Assembly (NCBI RefSeq): GCF_008017535.1
Contig: NZ_VRUA01000001.1
Coordinates: forward strand, 409,436-473,435
Length of the DNA: 64,000 bases
Direction: 5' to 3'
From: Ottowia flava
GTDB lineage: Bacteria; Pseudomonadota; Gammaproteobacteria; Burkholderiales; Burkholderiaceae_C
Positions 9,989 through 21,356 of this stretch are shown piece after piece. Below the pieces are notes generated by a model. That model ran no database searches, was not told the origin of the DNA, and saw only the letters and a list, made by a program, of their open reading frames with translations. Both the position numbers and the translations under genes were made by a program. Positions within the stretch are counted from its first letter, which is position 1; each line of letters starts with the position of its first letter.

Positions 9989-11035
9989 CTAGCCGTCGAT
10001 CGCGGCCGCGTCGCCCTGCGAGGCGCTTTCGGCCAGCAAGGGCGCAGCATGGGCAATGCGCGCCTGCACCCGCTCGAGCAGCTGATGGCGTGCCGCATCA
10101 TACGCGCGCACCATCGCCGCCTCGAAAGCCAGCGCGTCGGCCGAGCCGTGGCTCTTGAACACCAGCCCGCGCAGGCCCAGCAAAGCCGCGCCGTTGTAAC
10201 GGCGGTGATCCAGCCGCTTTTTAAGGGCAGAAAGCACCGGATACGCGATCATGGCAGCCAGTTTGGTGCCGATGTTGCGGGTGAACTCTTCACGCAGGAA
10301 CTGCATGATCATCGTCGCCAGGCCTTCGGTGGTCTTCAGCGCGACGTTGCCGACGAAGCCGTCGCACACCACGATGTCCGCGGTGCCCTTGAAGATGTCG
10401 TTGCCTTCGACGTTGCCGACGAAGTTGAGATCGCCCGCCTTGGCCGCGGCGCGCAACAGCTCGCCGGCGCGCTTGATCTCGTCACTGCCCTTGATGACCT
10501 CTTCGCCGATGTTGAGCAACCCCACGGTGGGCGTCGGGTCGTCGTTCAGCACCGACACCAGGGCCGATCCCATCACCGCGAACTGCAGCAGGTGCTCGGC
10601 CGTGCAATCGACGTTGGCGCCCAGGTCCAGCACGGTCGTGGCGCCGCCCTTGACGTTGGGCAATTGTGTGGCGATGGCTGGGCGCTCAATCCCGTCCAGC
10701 GTCTTGAGCAGGTAGCGCGCGATCGCCATCAGCGCGCCGGTGTTGCCGGCCGAGATGGCCACCTGGGCTGCGCCATCCTTGACCTGCTGCACGGCAACAC
10801 GCGTCGACGAATCCTTTTTGCGGCGCAGCGCCACCTCGACCGAGTCTTCCATGGTGACCACTTCGGTCGCCGGGACAATGGTCGCGCGCTCGTGGGAGAA
10901 ACCGCTCAGGGCGTCCGGCTGGCCCACCAGCAGCAGACGGGTGTCAGGGTGCCGGTCCAGAAACTGGCGACAGGCCTGCAAGGTGACCTTGGGGCCATGG
11001 TCACCGCCCATGCAGTCGACTGCCAGAACAATCAT
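9989..11035 (-). CDS. plsX: Phosphate acyltransferase PlsX
   Basis: Makes acyl-phosphate from acyl-ACP for phosphatidic acid synthesis. The start [16 protein letters not shown] (ATG 11035) has a GAGG upstream; an earlier in-frame start at 11050 is weaker. 348 residues. Characteristic segments include [10 protein letters not shown] and NVEGNDIF. It sits between rpmF and fabH as in many proteobacteria. Confidence 0.96.
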   Translation of the reverse strand: MIVLAVDCMGGDHGPKVTLQACRQFLDRHPDTRLLLVGQPDALSGFSHERATIVPATEVVTMEDSVEVALRRKKDSSTRVAVQQVKDGAAQVAISAGNTGALMAIARYLLKTLDGIERPAIATQLPNVKGGATTVLDLGANVDCTAEHLLQFAVMGSALVSVLNDDPTPTVGLLNIGEEVIKGSDEIKRAGELLRAAAKAGDLNFVGNVEGNDIFKGTADIVVCDGFVGNVALKTTEGLATMIMQFLREEFTRNIGTKLAAMIAYPVLSALKKRLDHRRYNGAALLGLRGLVFKSHGSADALAFEAAMVRAYDAARHQLLERVQARIAHAAPLLAESASQGDAAAIDG

Positions 11036-11233
11036 GCAAGCCTCATTCAATGCCCGGGCGGCCTGTGCACCACCCGGCGTCCATCATCTTGTCAAAACGG
11101 CGCCAGAAACAACAAAAGCCCGAGCTACACCGATGTAGCAACGGGCCAATGAGTGTACCGGTGAGCGACCGGCCATCCCAACTGGCCGAGCCGCGCCCCA
11201 AGGCCCGGCCGATCGGCCAATCAGACCGCCGTC

Positions 11234-11416
11234 TTAGGCTTCGGTCTTGGGCTTGATGACCTGGCGACCACGGTAGAAACCGTTCGGGCTGATGTGGTGA
11301 CGCAGGTGGGTTTCGCCGGTCGTCGGCTCCACGGCGATGCCGGGGGCGTTCAGGGCGTTGTGCGAACGGTGCATGCCGCGCTTGGAAGGCGACTTCTTGT
11401 TTTGTTGAACAGCCAT
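11234..11416 (-). CDS. rpmF: 50S ribosomal protein L32
   Basis: 60-residue basic protein beginning [20 protein letters not shown], the usual L32 start. This version lacks the zinc-binding Cys residues. It is preceded by its own -10-like TATAAT region and followed by plsX. Confidence 0.97.
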   Translation of the reverse strand: MAVQQNKKSPSKRGMHRSHNALNAPGIAVEPTTGETHLRHHISPNGFYRGRQVIKPKTEA

Positions 11417-11604
11417 GGTGGCTCCTTAAAGGTTGTCACAGGCAGCGCACGAGCGGTGTGGCACCGCGCCGCCCTGCAGGGATTTAGGGGTTTTGCCCGG
11501 CCGTACCCTGCCCTCCTGCGCCAGCGCCCTTGGGCCGCTGACCGGGGGCTTGAACCGATCTGCCCGTCAAAATGAGACGGACAGCGCGCCAAGCGAAGCC
11601 TGCG

Positions 11605-11634
11605 ATTATAGCGCGAGGCGACCGATTTGCGCCA
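11605..11634 (-). promoter_or_regulatory. Candidate promoter of rpmF-plsX-fab genes
   Basis: The minus strand has TATAAT at 11605-11610 (context GCGCTATAATCGCAGG) in the 245-bp gap before rpmF. The -35 side is GC-rich (GGCGCA near 11628-11633) and weak. The position fits transcription of rpmF and the downstream lipid genes separate from yceD. Confidence 0.45.
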
Positions 11635-11661
11635 GCCGTGCGAGCCGGTGGCACCGTTTTG

Positions 11662-12207
11662 CTATGGTTTTTTGTTCTTCAGCGCGGCCAGCGCGGCAAA
11701 AGGGTGCGGTTTTTCTTCGGCCGCTTCGTCGAAATCGTCGGTTTGTGCGCTGTGCACGACCCCGGTCGGGCATTCGTCGTGGCTGGGCACCAGGGGCAAA
11801 GCCATCAGCACCTCGTCCTCGACCAGGCCCAGCAGGTTGAAGTCGGCCGACAACTCCAGCACATCGTCTTCTGATTCGTCGTCCAGCGTCGCCGCCGTGT
11901 CCTCATCGGGCACGAAGACGAAATGGCGGTCCACCATGATCGGCGTGAGCACCGCGTCCATGCAGCGCTGGCAGGTCAGCGGCAGCTCGGCCTGAACGCG
12001 CAGATGGATCGCCGGGCGCACGCTGCCGTCCACCGCACTGCGCGATTCGCCCTGCGCCTGCCATTTGACAGTCAAATCGCCCGCTGGCCCATGCAACTCC
12101 TGCGCAAGGCGCTCATGTTTTTGAAGCAACTCTTCGCCTGACAATTCGGCCTTGGCGTGGGCGAAGGCCGCAACGTCGAGGTGACGCGGGTTGAAGGTCT
12201 TGCTCAT
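11662..12207 (-). CDS. yceD: YceD/DUF177 family protein
   Basis: 181 residues beginning MSKTFNPRHLDVAAFA at ATG 12207. Contains the CQRCMD zinc-like pair typical of DUF177 and an acidic block (DDESEDDVLELSADFNLLGL). Members are linked to 23S rRNA maturation and always sit near rpmF, as here. In-frame sequence upstream of 12207 lies over maf and is not coding. Confidence 0.9.
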   Translation of the reverse strand: MSKTFNPRHLDVAAFAHAKAELSGEELLQKHERLAQELHGPAGDLTVKWQAQGESRSAVDGSVRPAIHLRVQAELPLTCQRCMDAVLTPIMVDRHFVFVPDEDTAATLDDESEDDVLELSADFNLLGLVEDEVLMALPLVPSHDECPTGVVHSAQTDDFDEAAEEKPHPFAALAALKNKKP

Positions 12208-12234
12208 GCCACCAGTGTAAGAGAATCGCCCACC

Positions 12235-12837
12235 ATGACCGTTGCCGACGCGCCCCCTGCCCGCCCGCTGATCCTGGGCTCTACCTCCCGTTACCGCCGC
12301 GAGCTGCTGACCCGTCTGGGTCTGCCCTTCGACGCCGTGGCCCCCCATGTGGACGAGACGCCGCTGCCCGGCGAAGCGCCGCGCGCGCTGGCCCAGCGCC
12401 TGGCGCTGGCCAAGGCCCGCGACGTGGCGGAGCGCCACCCGGACGCGGTCGTCATCGGCTCCGACCAGGTCGCCGATCTGCACGGCGAGCCGCTGGGCAA
12501 GCCCGGCACGCACGAACGCGCCGTGGCCCAGCTGCAGCGCATGCGCGGGCAGACCGTCATCTTTCAGACCGCATTGGCCGTCGTGTGCCAGGCGGACGGT
12601 TTCGAGCAAACGGACCTGACCGCGGTGGAAGTGCGCTTCCGTCAACTCAGCGACGCCGAGATCGAGCGTTACCTGCGCGCCGAGCAGCCCTACGACTGCG
12701 CCGGCTCGGCCAAGAGCGAGGGCCTGGGCATCGCCCTGCTGGACGCCATCGTCAGCGACGACCCCACGGCGCTGATCGGGCTGCCCTTGATCCGCACCGC
12801 AAGGCTGCTGCGCGCGGCCGGGCTGACCCTGCCATGA
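12235..12837 (+). CDS. Maf/YceF family nucleotide pyrophosphatase
   Basis: House-cleaning nucleoside triphosphate pyrophosphatase (m7GTP or dTTP/UTP type). 200 residues from ATG 12235. N-terminal LILGSTSRYRRELLTRLGL and DQVADLHGEPLGKPG are family signatures. Divergent from yceD by 27 bp, and its TGA overlaps the next ATG by 4 nt. Confidence 0.93.
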   Translation: MTVADAPPARPLILGSTSRYRRELLTRLGLPFDAVAPHVDETPLPGEAPRALAQRLALAKARDVAERHPDAVVIGSDQVADLHGEPLGKPGTHERAVAQLQRMRGQTVIFQTALAVVCQADGFEQTDLTAVEVRFRQLSDAEIERYLRAEQPYDCAGSAKSEGLGIALLDAIVSDDPTALIGLPLIRTARLLRAAGLTLP

Positions 12838-13628
12838 ACGCCACCCCGCCCCACGGCCGCCTGCTGCTGGTACCGACGCCGCTGGACCACGGCTGCGATG
12901 GCCAGTCGCCGCTGGAGGCGGTGCTGCCGCTGGCCACCGTGCAGGCCGCGGCGCACATCGGCCACTGGATCAGCGAGAACGCCAAGTCCACCCGCGCCTT
13001 CCTCAAGCGCGTGGGCGACGTCGCGCCGCTGGCCACGCCGGTGCAAGCCCAGCAGATCACCGAGCTGCCGCGCGAAGCGCACAAGAAAGGCGACCACGGC
13101 CCCGGCGCCGCGCGGGTGGACGCGCGCGCGCTGCTGGCGCCCGCGCTGCAAGGCCACGACGTCGGCCTGATCAGCGAAGCCGGCATGCCGGCCATCGCCG
13201 ACCCGGGCAGCTCGGTCGTGCGGGCCGCGCACGACCTCGGCTTACAGGTGGTGCCGCTGGTCGGGCCGATCTCGCTGATGCTGGCTTTGGCCGCCAGCGG
13301 CCTGAACGGCCAGCACTTCGCCTTCGTCGGCTACCTGCCGCGCGAAGGCCCGGCGCGGCTGCAGCGCATTCAGGAGCTGGAAAAGCTGGCCCTGCGCACC
13401 GGCCAGACCCAGCTGTTCATCGAAACGCCGTACCGCAACGCCGCCCTGCTCCAGGCGCTGGCCCAAGGGCTGCAACCAGGCACCCGGCTGGCGGTGGCCA
13501 GTGGGCTGACTTTGCCCACGCCGCAAGTGCGCAGCCAGGCGGTGCGGCAGTGGCGCGCGCTGTTGGCGGACGCGGGCCAAGCTGCAGGCCCGTGGGACCA
13601 GCCGGCCGTGTTCGCCTTCGGACCCTGA
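12834..13628 (+). CDS. SAM-dependent methyltransferase, RsmI-like tetrapyrrole-methylase fold
   Basis: 264 residues from ATG 12834, translationally coupled to maf (ATGA). Contains GLISEAGMPAIADPGSSVVRAA, the signature loop of the RsmI/tetrapyrrole methylase superfamily (quoted motif core EAGMPAIADPG), plus GPISLMLALAASGL and FVGYLPREG. It differs from canonical RsmI in having a longer N-terminal part without the usual TPIGN motif, so it is probably the second, unassigned Burkholderiales paralogue. Substrate unknown. Confidence 0.85.
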   Translation: MNATPPHGRLLLVPTPLDHGCDGQSPLEAVLPLATVQAAAHIGHWISENAKSTRAFLKRVGDVAPLATPVQAQQITELPREAHKKGDHGPGAARVDARALLAPALQGHDVGLISEAGMPAIADPGSSVVRAAHDLGLQVVPLVGPISLMLALAASGLNGQHFAFVGYLPREGPARLQRIQELEKLALRTGQTQLFIETPYRNAALLQALAQGLQPGTRLAVASGLTLPTPQVRSQAVRQWRALLADAGQAAGPWDQPAVFAFGP

Positions 13629-13705
13629 GCGTCGAGCGCCCGGCGGCGCCCGGCGGCGCCCGGACGGCGGGCACGGCAGCCATGGCGCTGGCCGGCCGTT
13701 GCCCA

Positions 13706-13738
13706 CAAAAAAGCCCCGCAATTCGGCGAGGCTTTTTT
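13706..13738. terminator. Bidirectional intrinsic terminator between convergent genes
   Basis: An A-run and AAGCC stem at 13707-13716 pair with GGCTTTTTT at 13730-13738 around a GCAATTCGGC-type loop. It has T-runs on both strands, serving the methyltransferase (+) and the phosphoribosyltransferase (-). Confidence 0.75.
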
Positions 13739-13745
13739 GATGTAA

Positions 13746-13808
13746 TTGCTATTCTAATGGTAGCTGCCTGCGCACATTCCACCAGGGCTGGCGGCCAATT
13801 TCTCTTAA
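13746..13808 (+). repeat. Dispersed repeat, copy 3
   Basis: Intergenic, between convergent genes. Reads TTGCTATTCTAATGGTAGCT, then GCCTGCGCA, AGGGCTGGCGGCC and AATTT, i.e. the complete family layout. Confidence 0.8.
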
Positions 13809-13857
13809 AAACCCGTTCGACATTGGCCGACGCGCCCCGGAACAGGGCCGCCGCGCC

Positions 13858-14382
13858 TCAGACCTTCCACTTAGCCAATAACTTTTCGGGCGTGAGGCTG
13901 TCGTACGCCTCAAACGGCTGGTGGATCCACGGGTTGGTCGGCAGGTCTTCGACCGAATAGTCGGCCTTGAAGCTGGACGTGCCCTTGGTCCAGATCACGG
14001 CGGTGCGCAACTCGGTGATCGGCTCGTAGTTGGTGCGCAGGCGGTCGACCACGCGCTGCAGCGTGACGCCCGAATCGGCCAGGTCGTCCACCAGCAGCAC
14101 CTTGCCGGCGATCTGGCCTTTGGGCGTGGTGATGTAGTGGGCGATGTCCAGGTGGCCCTGCACCGTGCCGGCTTCGGCGCGGTAGGAGCTGGTGGACATG
14201 ATGGCCAGCGGCACGTTGAAAATGCGGCTCAGGATGTCGCCCGGGCGCATGCCACCGCGCGCCAGACACAGGATGGTGTCGAACTGCCAGCTGGACTGGT
14301 GCACCTTGATGGCCAGCTTCTCGACCAGGTTGTGGTACTCGTCGTAGCTCACGTACAGGTGTTTGCCGTCTTCGGTCAGCAT
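13858..14382 (-). CDS. Purine-type phosphoribosyltransferase
   Basis: 174 residues. The PRPP-binding loop is VLLVDDLADSGVTL (about residues 97-110); LCLARGGMRPGDILSR precedes it. It resembles xanthine-guanine or hypoxanthine phosphoribosyltransferases (Gpt-like). Lies directly downstream of purA, consistent with purine salvage beside AMP synthesis. Exact base specificity cannot be read from sequence alone. Confidence 0.87.
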   Translation of the reverse strand: MLTEDGKHLYVSYDEYHNLVEKLAIKVHQSSWQFDTILCLARGGMRPGDILSRIFNVPLAIMSTSSYRAEAGTVQGHLDIAHYITTPKGQIAGKVLLVDDLADSGVTLQRVVDRLRTNYEPITELRTAVIWTKGTSSFKADYSVEDLPTNPWIHQPFEAYDSLTPEKLLAKWKV

Positions 14383-14388
14383 CTATCT

Positions 14389-14450
14389 ACTCCTGAATTT
14401 ATAGCTGGCTGCGCAGATTCATCTAAGGCTGCAATGCGATTTGGCTTGAA
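14389..14450 (+). repeat. Dispersed repeat, copy 4
   Basis: Fills the gap between purA and the phosphoribosyltransferase, antisense to transcription. Core AATTTATAGCTGGCTGCGCA is followed by TCTAAGGCTGCAATGCGATTT. Confidence 0.75.
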
Positions 14451-16999
<2,549 letters not shown>

Positions 17000-17094
17000 G
17001 GGCTGAAGTTCGCGGGGCTGTTAAAAACGTGATTCTACCGGCCTTGTGACAAGGCTTTGCAGCGCTGGCTGCGCGGCCGGCGCCGCGCTGACGC

Positions 17095-17286
17095 TCAGGC
17101 GAGGCTGAACAGCAGCGCGATCAGGCCCAGCACCACACTGAACGCGCCGTAAAAGCGCAGTTGGCCGTCCTTGAGCTGCATCAGCTGCGACACCACCTGG
17201 CGCCAGCGCTGCGGCGCGATCAGCGGCAGCAGCCCTTCCAGCAGCAAGGCCACGCCGATCGCGGCCACCAGGGTGGCGCCGTCCAC
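17095..17286 (-). CDS. DUF2065 (YjeT-like) small membrane protein
   Basis: 63 residues with two hydrophobic helices (LVAAIGVALLLEGLLPLI and FYGAFSVVLGLIALLFSL) joined by a short basic loop. YjeT-like genes commonly follow hflC, as here (23 bp gap). Function unknown. Confidence 0.88.
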   Translation of the reverse strand: MDGATLVAAIGVALLLEGLLPLIAPQRWRQVVSQLMQLKDGQLRFYGAFSVVLGLIALLFSLA

Positions 17287-17309
17287 CGTTGACCGCCTGT
17301 ACCCCGGAC

Positions 17310-18200
17310 TCAGCGGCGCGACGGCTGCGGCGCGCGCATGTTGCTGAAGAACTCGGTCGCGGCCGGGTCGATCACCAGCACGTCGCCCTTCTTGCCGACG
17401 CTGGTCTTGTAAGCGTCCAGGCTGCGGTAGAACTGCGCGAACTGCGGGTCCTTGCCAAACGATTCGCCGTAGATGCGCGTGGCTTCGGCATCGCCTTCAC
17501 CGCGCACCTTCTCGGCGTCGCGGTAGGCGTTGGCCACCGTCACCTCGCGCTGGCGGTCGGCGTCGGCGCGGATCTGCTCGCCTTCGGCGGCGCCGGTCGA
17601 ACGCAGCTCGTTGGCGACGCGCTGGCGCTCGGTCTGCATGCGGGTGTAGACCGATTCGGTGATCGACTCGACGTAGTCGGCGCGGGTCAGGCGCACGTCC
17701 ACGATGTCGATGCCCCAGGGCTTGGCGCCCTTCACGGCTTCGGTCACTTCGCGCTTGACGTCGGCCATCAGCGTTTCACGGCGGGTGGAGATCAGCTCGC
17801 GCACGGTGCGGCGGTTGATCTCCTCCTGAAAGGCGTTGCGCACCACGCGGTTCAGCTGCGTCGCGCCTGCGCTCTCGTCCACGCCCACGTTGCGGATGTA
17901 GGCCTGCGGGTCGGTGATGCGCCAGCGCACGTACCAGTCGATGACGACGCGTTGCTTCTCGGCCGTGAGCACGGGCTCGGTGTCCATGCTGTCCAGCGTC
18001 AGCAGACGCTTGTCGATGTAGCGCACGTTCTGCACCGGCGGGGGCAGCTTGAAGCTGAGACCCGGCTCGGTGATGACCCGCTGGATCTGGCCCAGCTGGT
18101 AGACGACCCCGAACTGGCGTTGGTCGACCACGAACATCGTGGAGGCGACCAGGGCCAGCAGGATAAGAAGAGTGGTTCCGATGAATCCGACTTTGTTCAT
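17310..18200 (-). CDS. hflC: FtsH protease modulator HflC
   Basis: SPFH/prohibitin-domain membrane protein that forms a cage with HflK around FtsH. 296 residues, one N-terminal membrane anchor (FIGTTLLILLALVASTMFVV), then the SPFH domain starting DQRQFGVVYQLGQ and a coiled C-terminal helix. It lies 15 bp after hflK. Confidence 0.95.
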   Translation of the reverse strand: MNKVGFIGTTLLILLALVASTMFVVDQRQFGVVYQLGQIQRVITEPGLSFKLPPPVQNVRYIDKRLLTLDSMDTEPVLTAEKQRVVIDWYVRWRITDPQAYIRNVGVDESAGATQLNRVVRNAFQEEINRRTVRELISTRRETLMADVKREVTEAVKGAKPWGIDIVDVRLTRADYVESITESVYTRMQTERQRVANELRSTGAAEGEQIRADADRQREVTVANAYRDAEKVRGEGDAEATRIYGESFGKDPQFAQFYRSLDAYKTSVGKKGDVLVIDPAATEFFSNMRAPQPSRR

Positions 18201-18215
18201 GTCACGCTCTGGGAA

Positions 18216-19634
18216 TCAGCGGGTTTCACGCTCGCGGCTGCGGGCGTTTTCACGTGCGCGCGCATCGGCGGGCACCTGCGTCGACGGCGCGGGTGAAGGC
18301 GCCGGCGTCGCCTGGGCAGGTGCTGCGGGCGCTGCGGACCCGGCAGCGGCACCCGAAGCCTGCATCACCTTGTCCAGCGGCAAGTACATGAGGTTGCCGC
18401 CCGATTTGCTGTCGATGATGACCTTGTTCACGCCGCTGTAGATTTGCTGCATGGTGTCGACGTACATGCGGTCGCGCGTGACCTGTGGGGCCTTCTGGTA
18501 TTCACCCAGCACCGAATTGAAGCGCTGCGTATCGCCCTCGGCCTGCGCCACGATGCGCGCCTTGTAGCCTTCGGCCTCTTGCTTCAGGCGGGCAGCGGTA
18601 CCCACGGCGCGCGGCACCACGTCGTTGGCGTAGGCCTGGGCCTGGTTCTTGACGCGTTCGCGCTCCTGGCCGGCCTTCAGCACATCATCGAAAGCCGCCT
18701 GCACCTGCTCGGGCGGACGCACGCCGCCTTGCTGCATGTTGACGGCCACCACTTCAATGCCGACCTTGTAGCGGTCCAGGATCTTCTGCATCAGATCGCG
18801 CACACGCGGGGCGATCTGGTCGCGCTCGTCGGCCATGGCGTTGTCCATGGTCATCTTGCCCACGACCTCGCGCACCGCGCTATCGGCCGCCTGCACCACG
18901 GCATCCGCCGGGTTCTTGCTTTCGAACAGGTAGGCGCGCGCGTCGCTCAGGCGGTACTGCACGGCGAACTTGATCTCGACGATGTTTTCGTCCTGCGTCA
19001 GCATGGCCGATTCGCGCAGGCCGGTAGATTTGACGACGTTGTCGCGTCCCACATCGACCGACTGCAGCTTCATGTTCACCATTTCATGGCGCTGAATCGG
19101 GTACGGCAGGCGCCAGTTGAAGCCGGCGTTGACCGTGGACTGGTATTTGCCAAACTGCGTGATGACCGCTTGCTGGCCTTCCTGCACGATGAAGAAGCCG
19201 GTGCCCAGCCAGATCAGCAGGGCCACGACCGCGATCACACCCATGCCCATGCCGGCGTTCTTCATGTCGGGCTGAAAACCGCCGTTGCCGCCATTGCCAC
19301 CGTTGAAGCCCGGGCGGCGCTGACCGCCACCACCGCCGCCCTTGCCGCCGAACAGGCCACCCAGCTTGCGGTTGAAGTCGCGCCACAGCTCGTCCAGATC
19401 GGGCGGGCCCTGGTTAGGCCCGCGGCCACCGCCGTTGCCACCGCTGGGTGGCGGCGAGGCGCGCGGCGGTTCGACGGGGCGCGGCGGATCGGCCGGTCGC
19501 TGGTCGTCGGCGCGGGGCTCGTCCTGGCCACTGGCACCATCGCCGCGGCCCCATTGCGGGTCGTTCAGGTTGAACATGCCCCGAAGGCGCCCCGGCCAGC
19601 CGGCCGGGCGCAGGGTGAAGTCGCGGTCTTTCAT
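18216..19634 (-). CDS. hflK: FtsH protease modulator HflK
   Basis: Partner of HflC. 472 residues from the ATG at 19634, which overlaps the hflX stop (ATGA); MFNLNDPQWGRGDG at 19577 is an alternative start. A long Gly/Pro-rich cytoplasmic leader precedes one membrane helix (MGVIAVVALLIWLGTGFFIV), then the SPFH domain, and a C-terminal Ala/Pro-rich tail. Confidence 0.95.
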   Translation of the reverse strand: MKDRDFTLRPAGWPGRLRGMFNLNDPQWGRGDGASGQDEPRADDQRPADPPRPVEPPRASPPPSGGNGGGRGPNQGPPDLDELWRDFNRKLGGLFGGKGGGGGGQRRPGFNGGNGGNGGFQPDMKNAGMGMGVIAVVALLIWLGTGFFIVQEGQQAVITQFGKYQSTVNAGFNWRLPYPIQRHEMVNMKLQSVDVGRDNVVKSTGLRESAMLTQDENIVEIKFAVQYRLSDARAYLFESKNPADAVVQAADSAVREVVGKMTMDNAMADERDQIAPRVRDLMQKILDRYKVGIEVVAVNMQQGGVRPPEQVQAAFDDVLKAGQERERVKNQAQAYANDVVPRAVGTAARLKQEAEGYKARIVAQAEGDTQRFNSVLGEYQKAPQVTRDRMYVDTMQQIYSGVNKVIIDSKSGGNLMYLPLDKVMQASGAAAGSAAPAAPAQATPAPSPAPSTQVPADARARENARSRERETR

Positions 19635-20845
19635 TCGTCGGTCATCGGGCTGTGCAACCCGCCATTGTGCCCAAAGGCCGAGGGCAATTCGTCGTTTTGC
19701 GCGTCCTGACGCGCTTGTGCGGCTTCCTGGGCGCGGCGCGCCAGCTCGTTGCGCAGCAGGGGCAGACCCTCACCGCTGCGCGCGCTCACAAACACGCGGT
19801 CAAAAAGCTGGCCGTCCAGCTCCATCCGGTCCTGCAGTGCCAGCGGGCGCTTCACCACGTCCACCGCGTCGAGTTTGTTGAAGACCACCAGCTGCGGGAC
19901 CGTCTGCGCGCCGATCTCGTGCAGCACGCGCTGCACCTCGACCATCTGCTCGTGCCAGGCCGGGTTGGCGGCGTCGACCACGTGCAGCAGCAGGTCGGCG
20001 TCCGCCGCTTCCTGCAAGGTGGCTTCGAAAGCGTCCACCAGCCCGTGGGGCAGATCGCGGATAAAGCCGACCGTGTCGGACAGCGACACCGAACGGCCGC
20101 CGCCTTCCTGGTCGCCCAGGTAAAGCTGACGCGTGGTGGTGTCCAGCGTGGCGAACAGCTGGTCGGCAGCGTAAGCCCGCGCCTTGACCAAGGCGTTGAA
20201 CAGCGTTGACTTGCCAGCGTTGGTGTAGCCGACCAGCGAAATGGTGTACGTTTCGCGCCGCTCGCGCTGGCGGCGCTGTGTCTGGCGCTGGCGCTTGACC
20301 TTGGTCAAGCGTTCTTTGGTGCGTTTGATGGACTCACCGATCATTCGGCGGTCCAGTTCAATCTGCGTCTCACCCGGGCCGCCGCGACCGCCGATGCCGC
20401 CCTGCTGGCGCTCCAAGTGGCTCCAGCGCCGCACCAGACGGGTGCTGAGGTATTGCAAACGGGCCAATTCGACCTGCAATTTGCCCTCGTGGCTGCGGGC
20501 GCGCTGGGCGAAGATTTCCAGGATGAGGAGAGTGCGGTCGTTGACCGGCAGACCAATCGCGCGCTCCAGGTTGCGCTGCTGCACCGGGCTCAGTGCCTGA
20601 TCGAACACAACTTCGGCTGCGCCTTCGGCCTCGGCCAGGGCGCGGATCTCGTCCACCTTGCCGCTGCCCACAAAGGTCGCCGCATCAGGCGCCTTGCGCT
20701 TGCAGGCCAGGCGCGCCACGGGTTGCAGGCCGGCGGTTTCGGCCAGCAGGCCGAGCTCTTCCAGATCGCCGTCGAAATGGGGCAAGCCCAGGTCAACGCC
20801 GACCAGCACGGCGGCAACGCGATCGGGTGCGTGGGTGTCGGGCAA
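19631..20845 (-). CDS. hflX: GTPase HflX
   Basis: Ribosome-associated GTPase that splits stalled ribosomes. 404 residues. N-terminal HflX domain, Arg-rich helical linker, and G domain with GYTNAGKST, DTVGFIRDLP and FNKLD. No ATG fits; a TTG at 20843-20845 is the likely start. Stop overlaps the hflK start. Confidence 0.93.
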   Translation of the reverse strand: MPDTHAPDRVAAVLVGVDLGLPHFDGDLEELGLLAETAGLQPVARLACKRKAPDAATFVGSGKVDEIRALAEAEGAAEVVFDQALSPVQQRNLERAIGLPVNDRTLLILEIFAQRARSHEGKLQVELARLQYLSTRLVRRWSHLERQQGGIGGRGGPGETQIELDRRMIGESIKRTKERLTKVKRQRQTQRRQRERRETYTISLVGYTNAGKSTLFNALVKARAYAADQLFATLDTTTRQLYLGDQEGGGRSVSLSDTVGFIRDLPHGLVDAFEATLQEAADADLLLHVVDAANPAWHEQMVEVQRVLHEIGAQTVPQLVVFNKLDAVDVVKRPLALQDRMELDGQLFDRVFVSARSGEGLPLLRNELARRAQEAAQARQDAQNDELPSAFGHNGGLHSPMTDE

Positions 20846-20886
20846 GAGAGTCTGTAAAAAGTAAAAAGCCCATCCGCACTTCGCTC

Positions 20887-20930
20887 ACAATTCAGGAGCT
20901 GCTTGCGCAGGATGGGCGGGGGTTAGAGCC
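20887..20930 (+). repeat. Dispersed repeat, copy 5 (degenerate)
   Basis: Reads ACAATTCAGGAGCTGCTTGC followed by GCAGG and a final GGGTTAGAGCC. It abuts the hfq stop codon and lies antisense between hfq and hflX. Confidence 0.6.
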
Positions 20931-21182
20931 TCAATTGGCTTCGGATTCGCCGCCCTCAGCAGGGGTCTGGAAATTGACGGCGCGACCGGGCACGATGGTG
21001 GAGATGGCGTGCTTGTAGACCATCTGCGTCACGGTGTTGCGCAGCAGCACCACGTACTGGTCGAACGATTCGATCTGGCCTTGCAGCTTGATGCCATTGA
21101 CGAGGTAAATCGACACTGGAATGTGCTCTCGGCGCAGGGTGTTGAGGAACGGGTCTTGTAGAAGTTGCCCTTTATTGCTCAC
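20931..21182 (-). CDS. hfq: RNA chaperone Hfq
   Basis: 83-residue Sm-like protein that anneals small RNAs to mRNAs. Begins [20 protein letters not shown] with the Sm2 motif [10 protein letters not shown]. The start is GTG (21180-21182) with GGAG upstream. The short acidic C-terminal tail is typical of betaproteobacteria. Upstream of hflX as usual. Confidence 0.98.
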   Translation of the reverse strand: MSNKGQLLQDPFLNTLRREHIPVSIYLVNGIKLQGQIESFDQYVVLLRNTVTQMVYKHAISTIVPGRAVNFQTPAEGGESEAN

Positions 21183-21356
21183 GATATTCTCCGTGTTCTA
21201 CGAACGTGTTGAGGGGTTTGGAACTTACCATATGGGGATGGCAAGGCCGGCGACAAGAGGCGGCGCGCACAACAGGCCCGCCGTATCGGTTCGGCGCAGT
21301 GGAAATTGCCCGACCCAATGGTCGATTGACTCGTTCAGCGCACGTCGCCGTGCTGA

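Noticed and set aside
12039..12085. Palindrome ATTTGAC-A-GTCAAAT as a regulatory site
   Set aside because: Lies inside yceD coding sequence, spacing wrong for FNR-type sites, no linked promoter.
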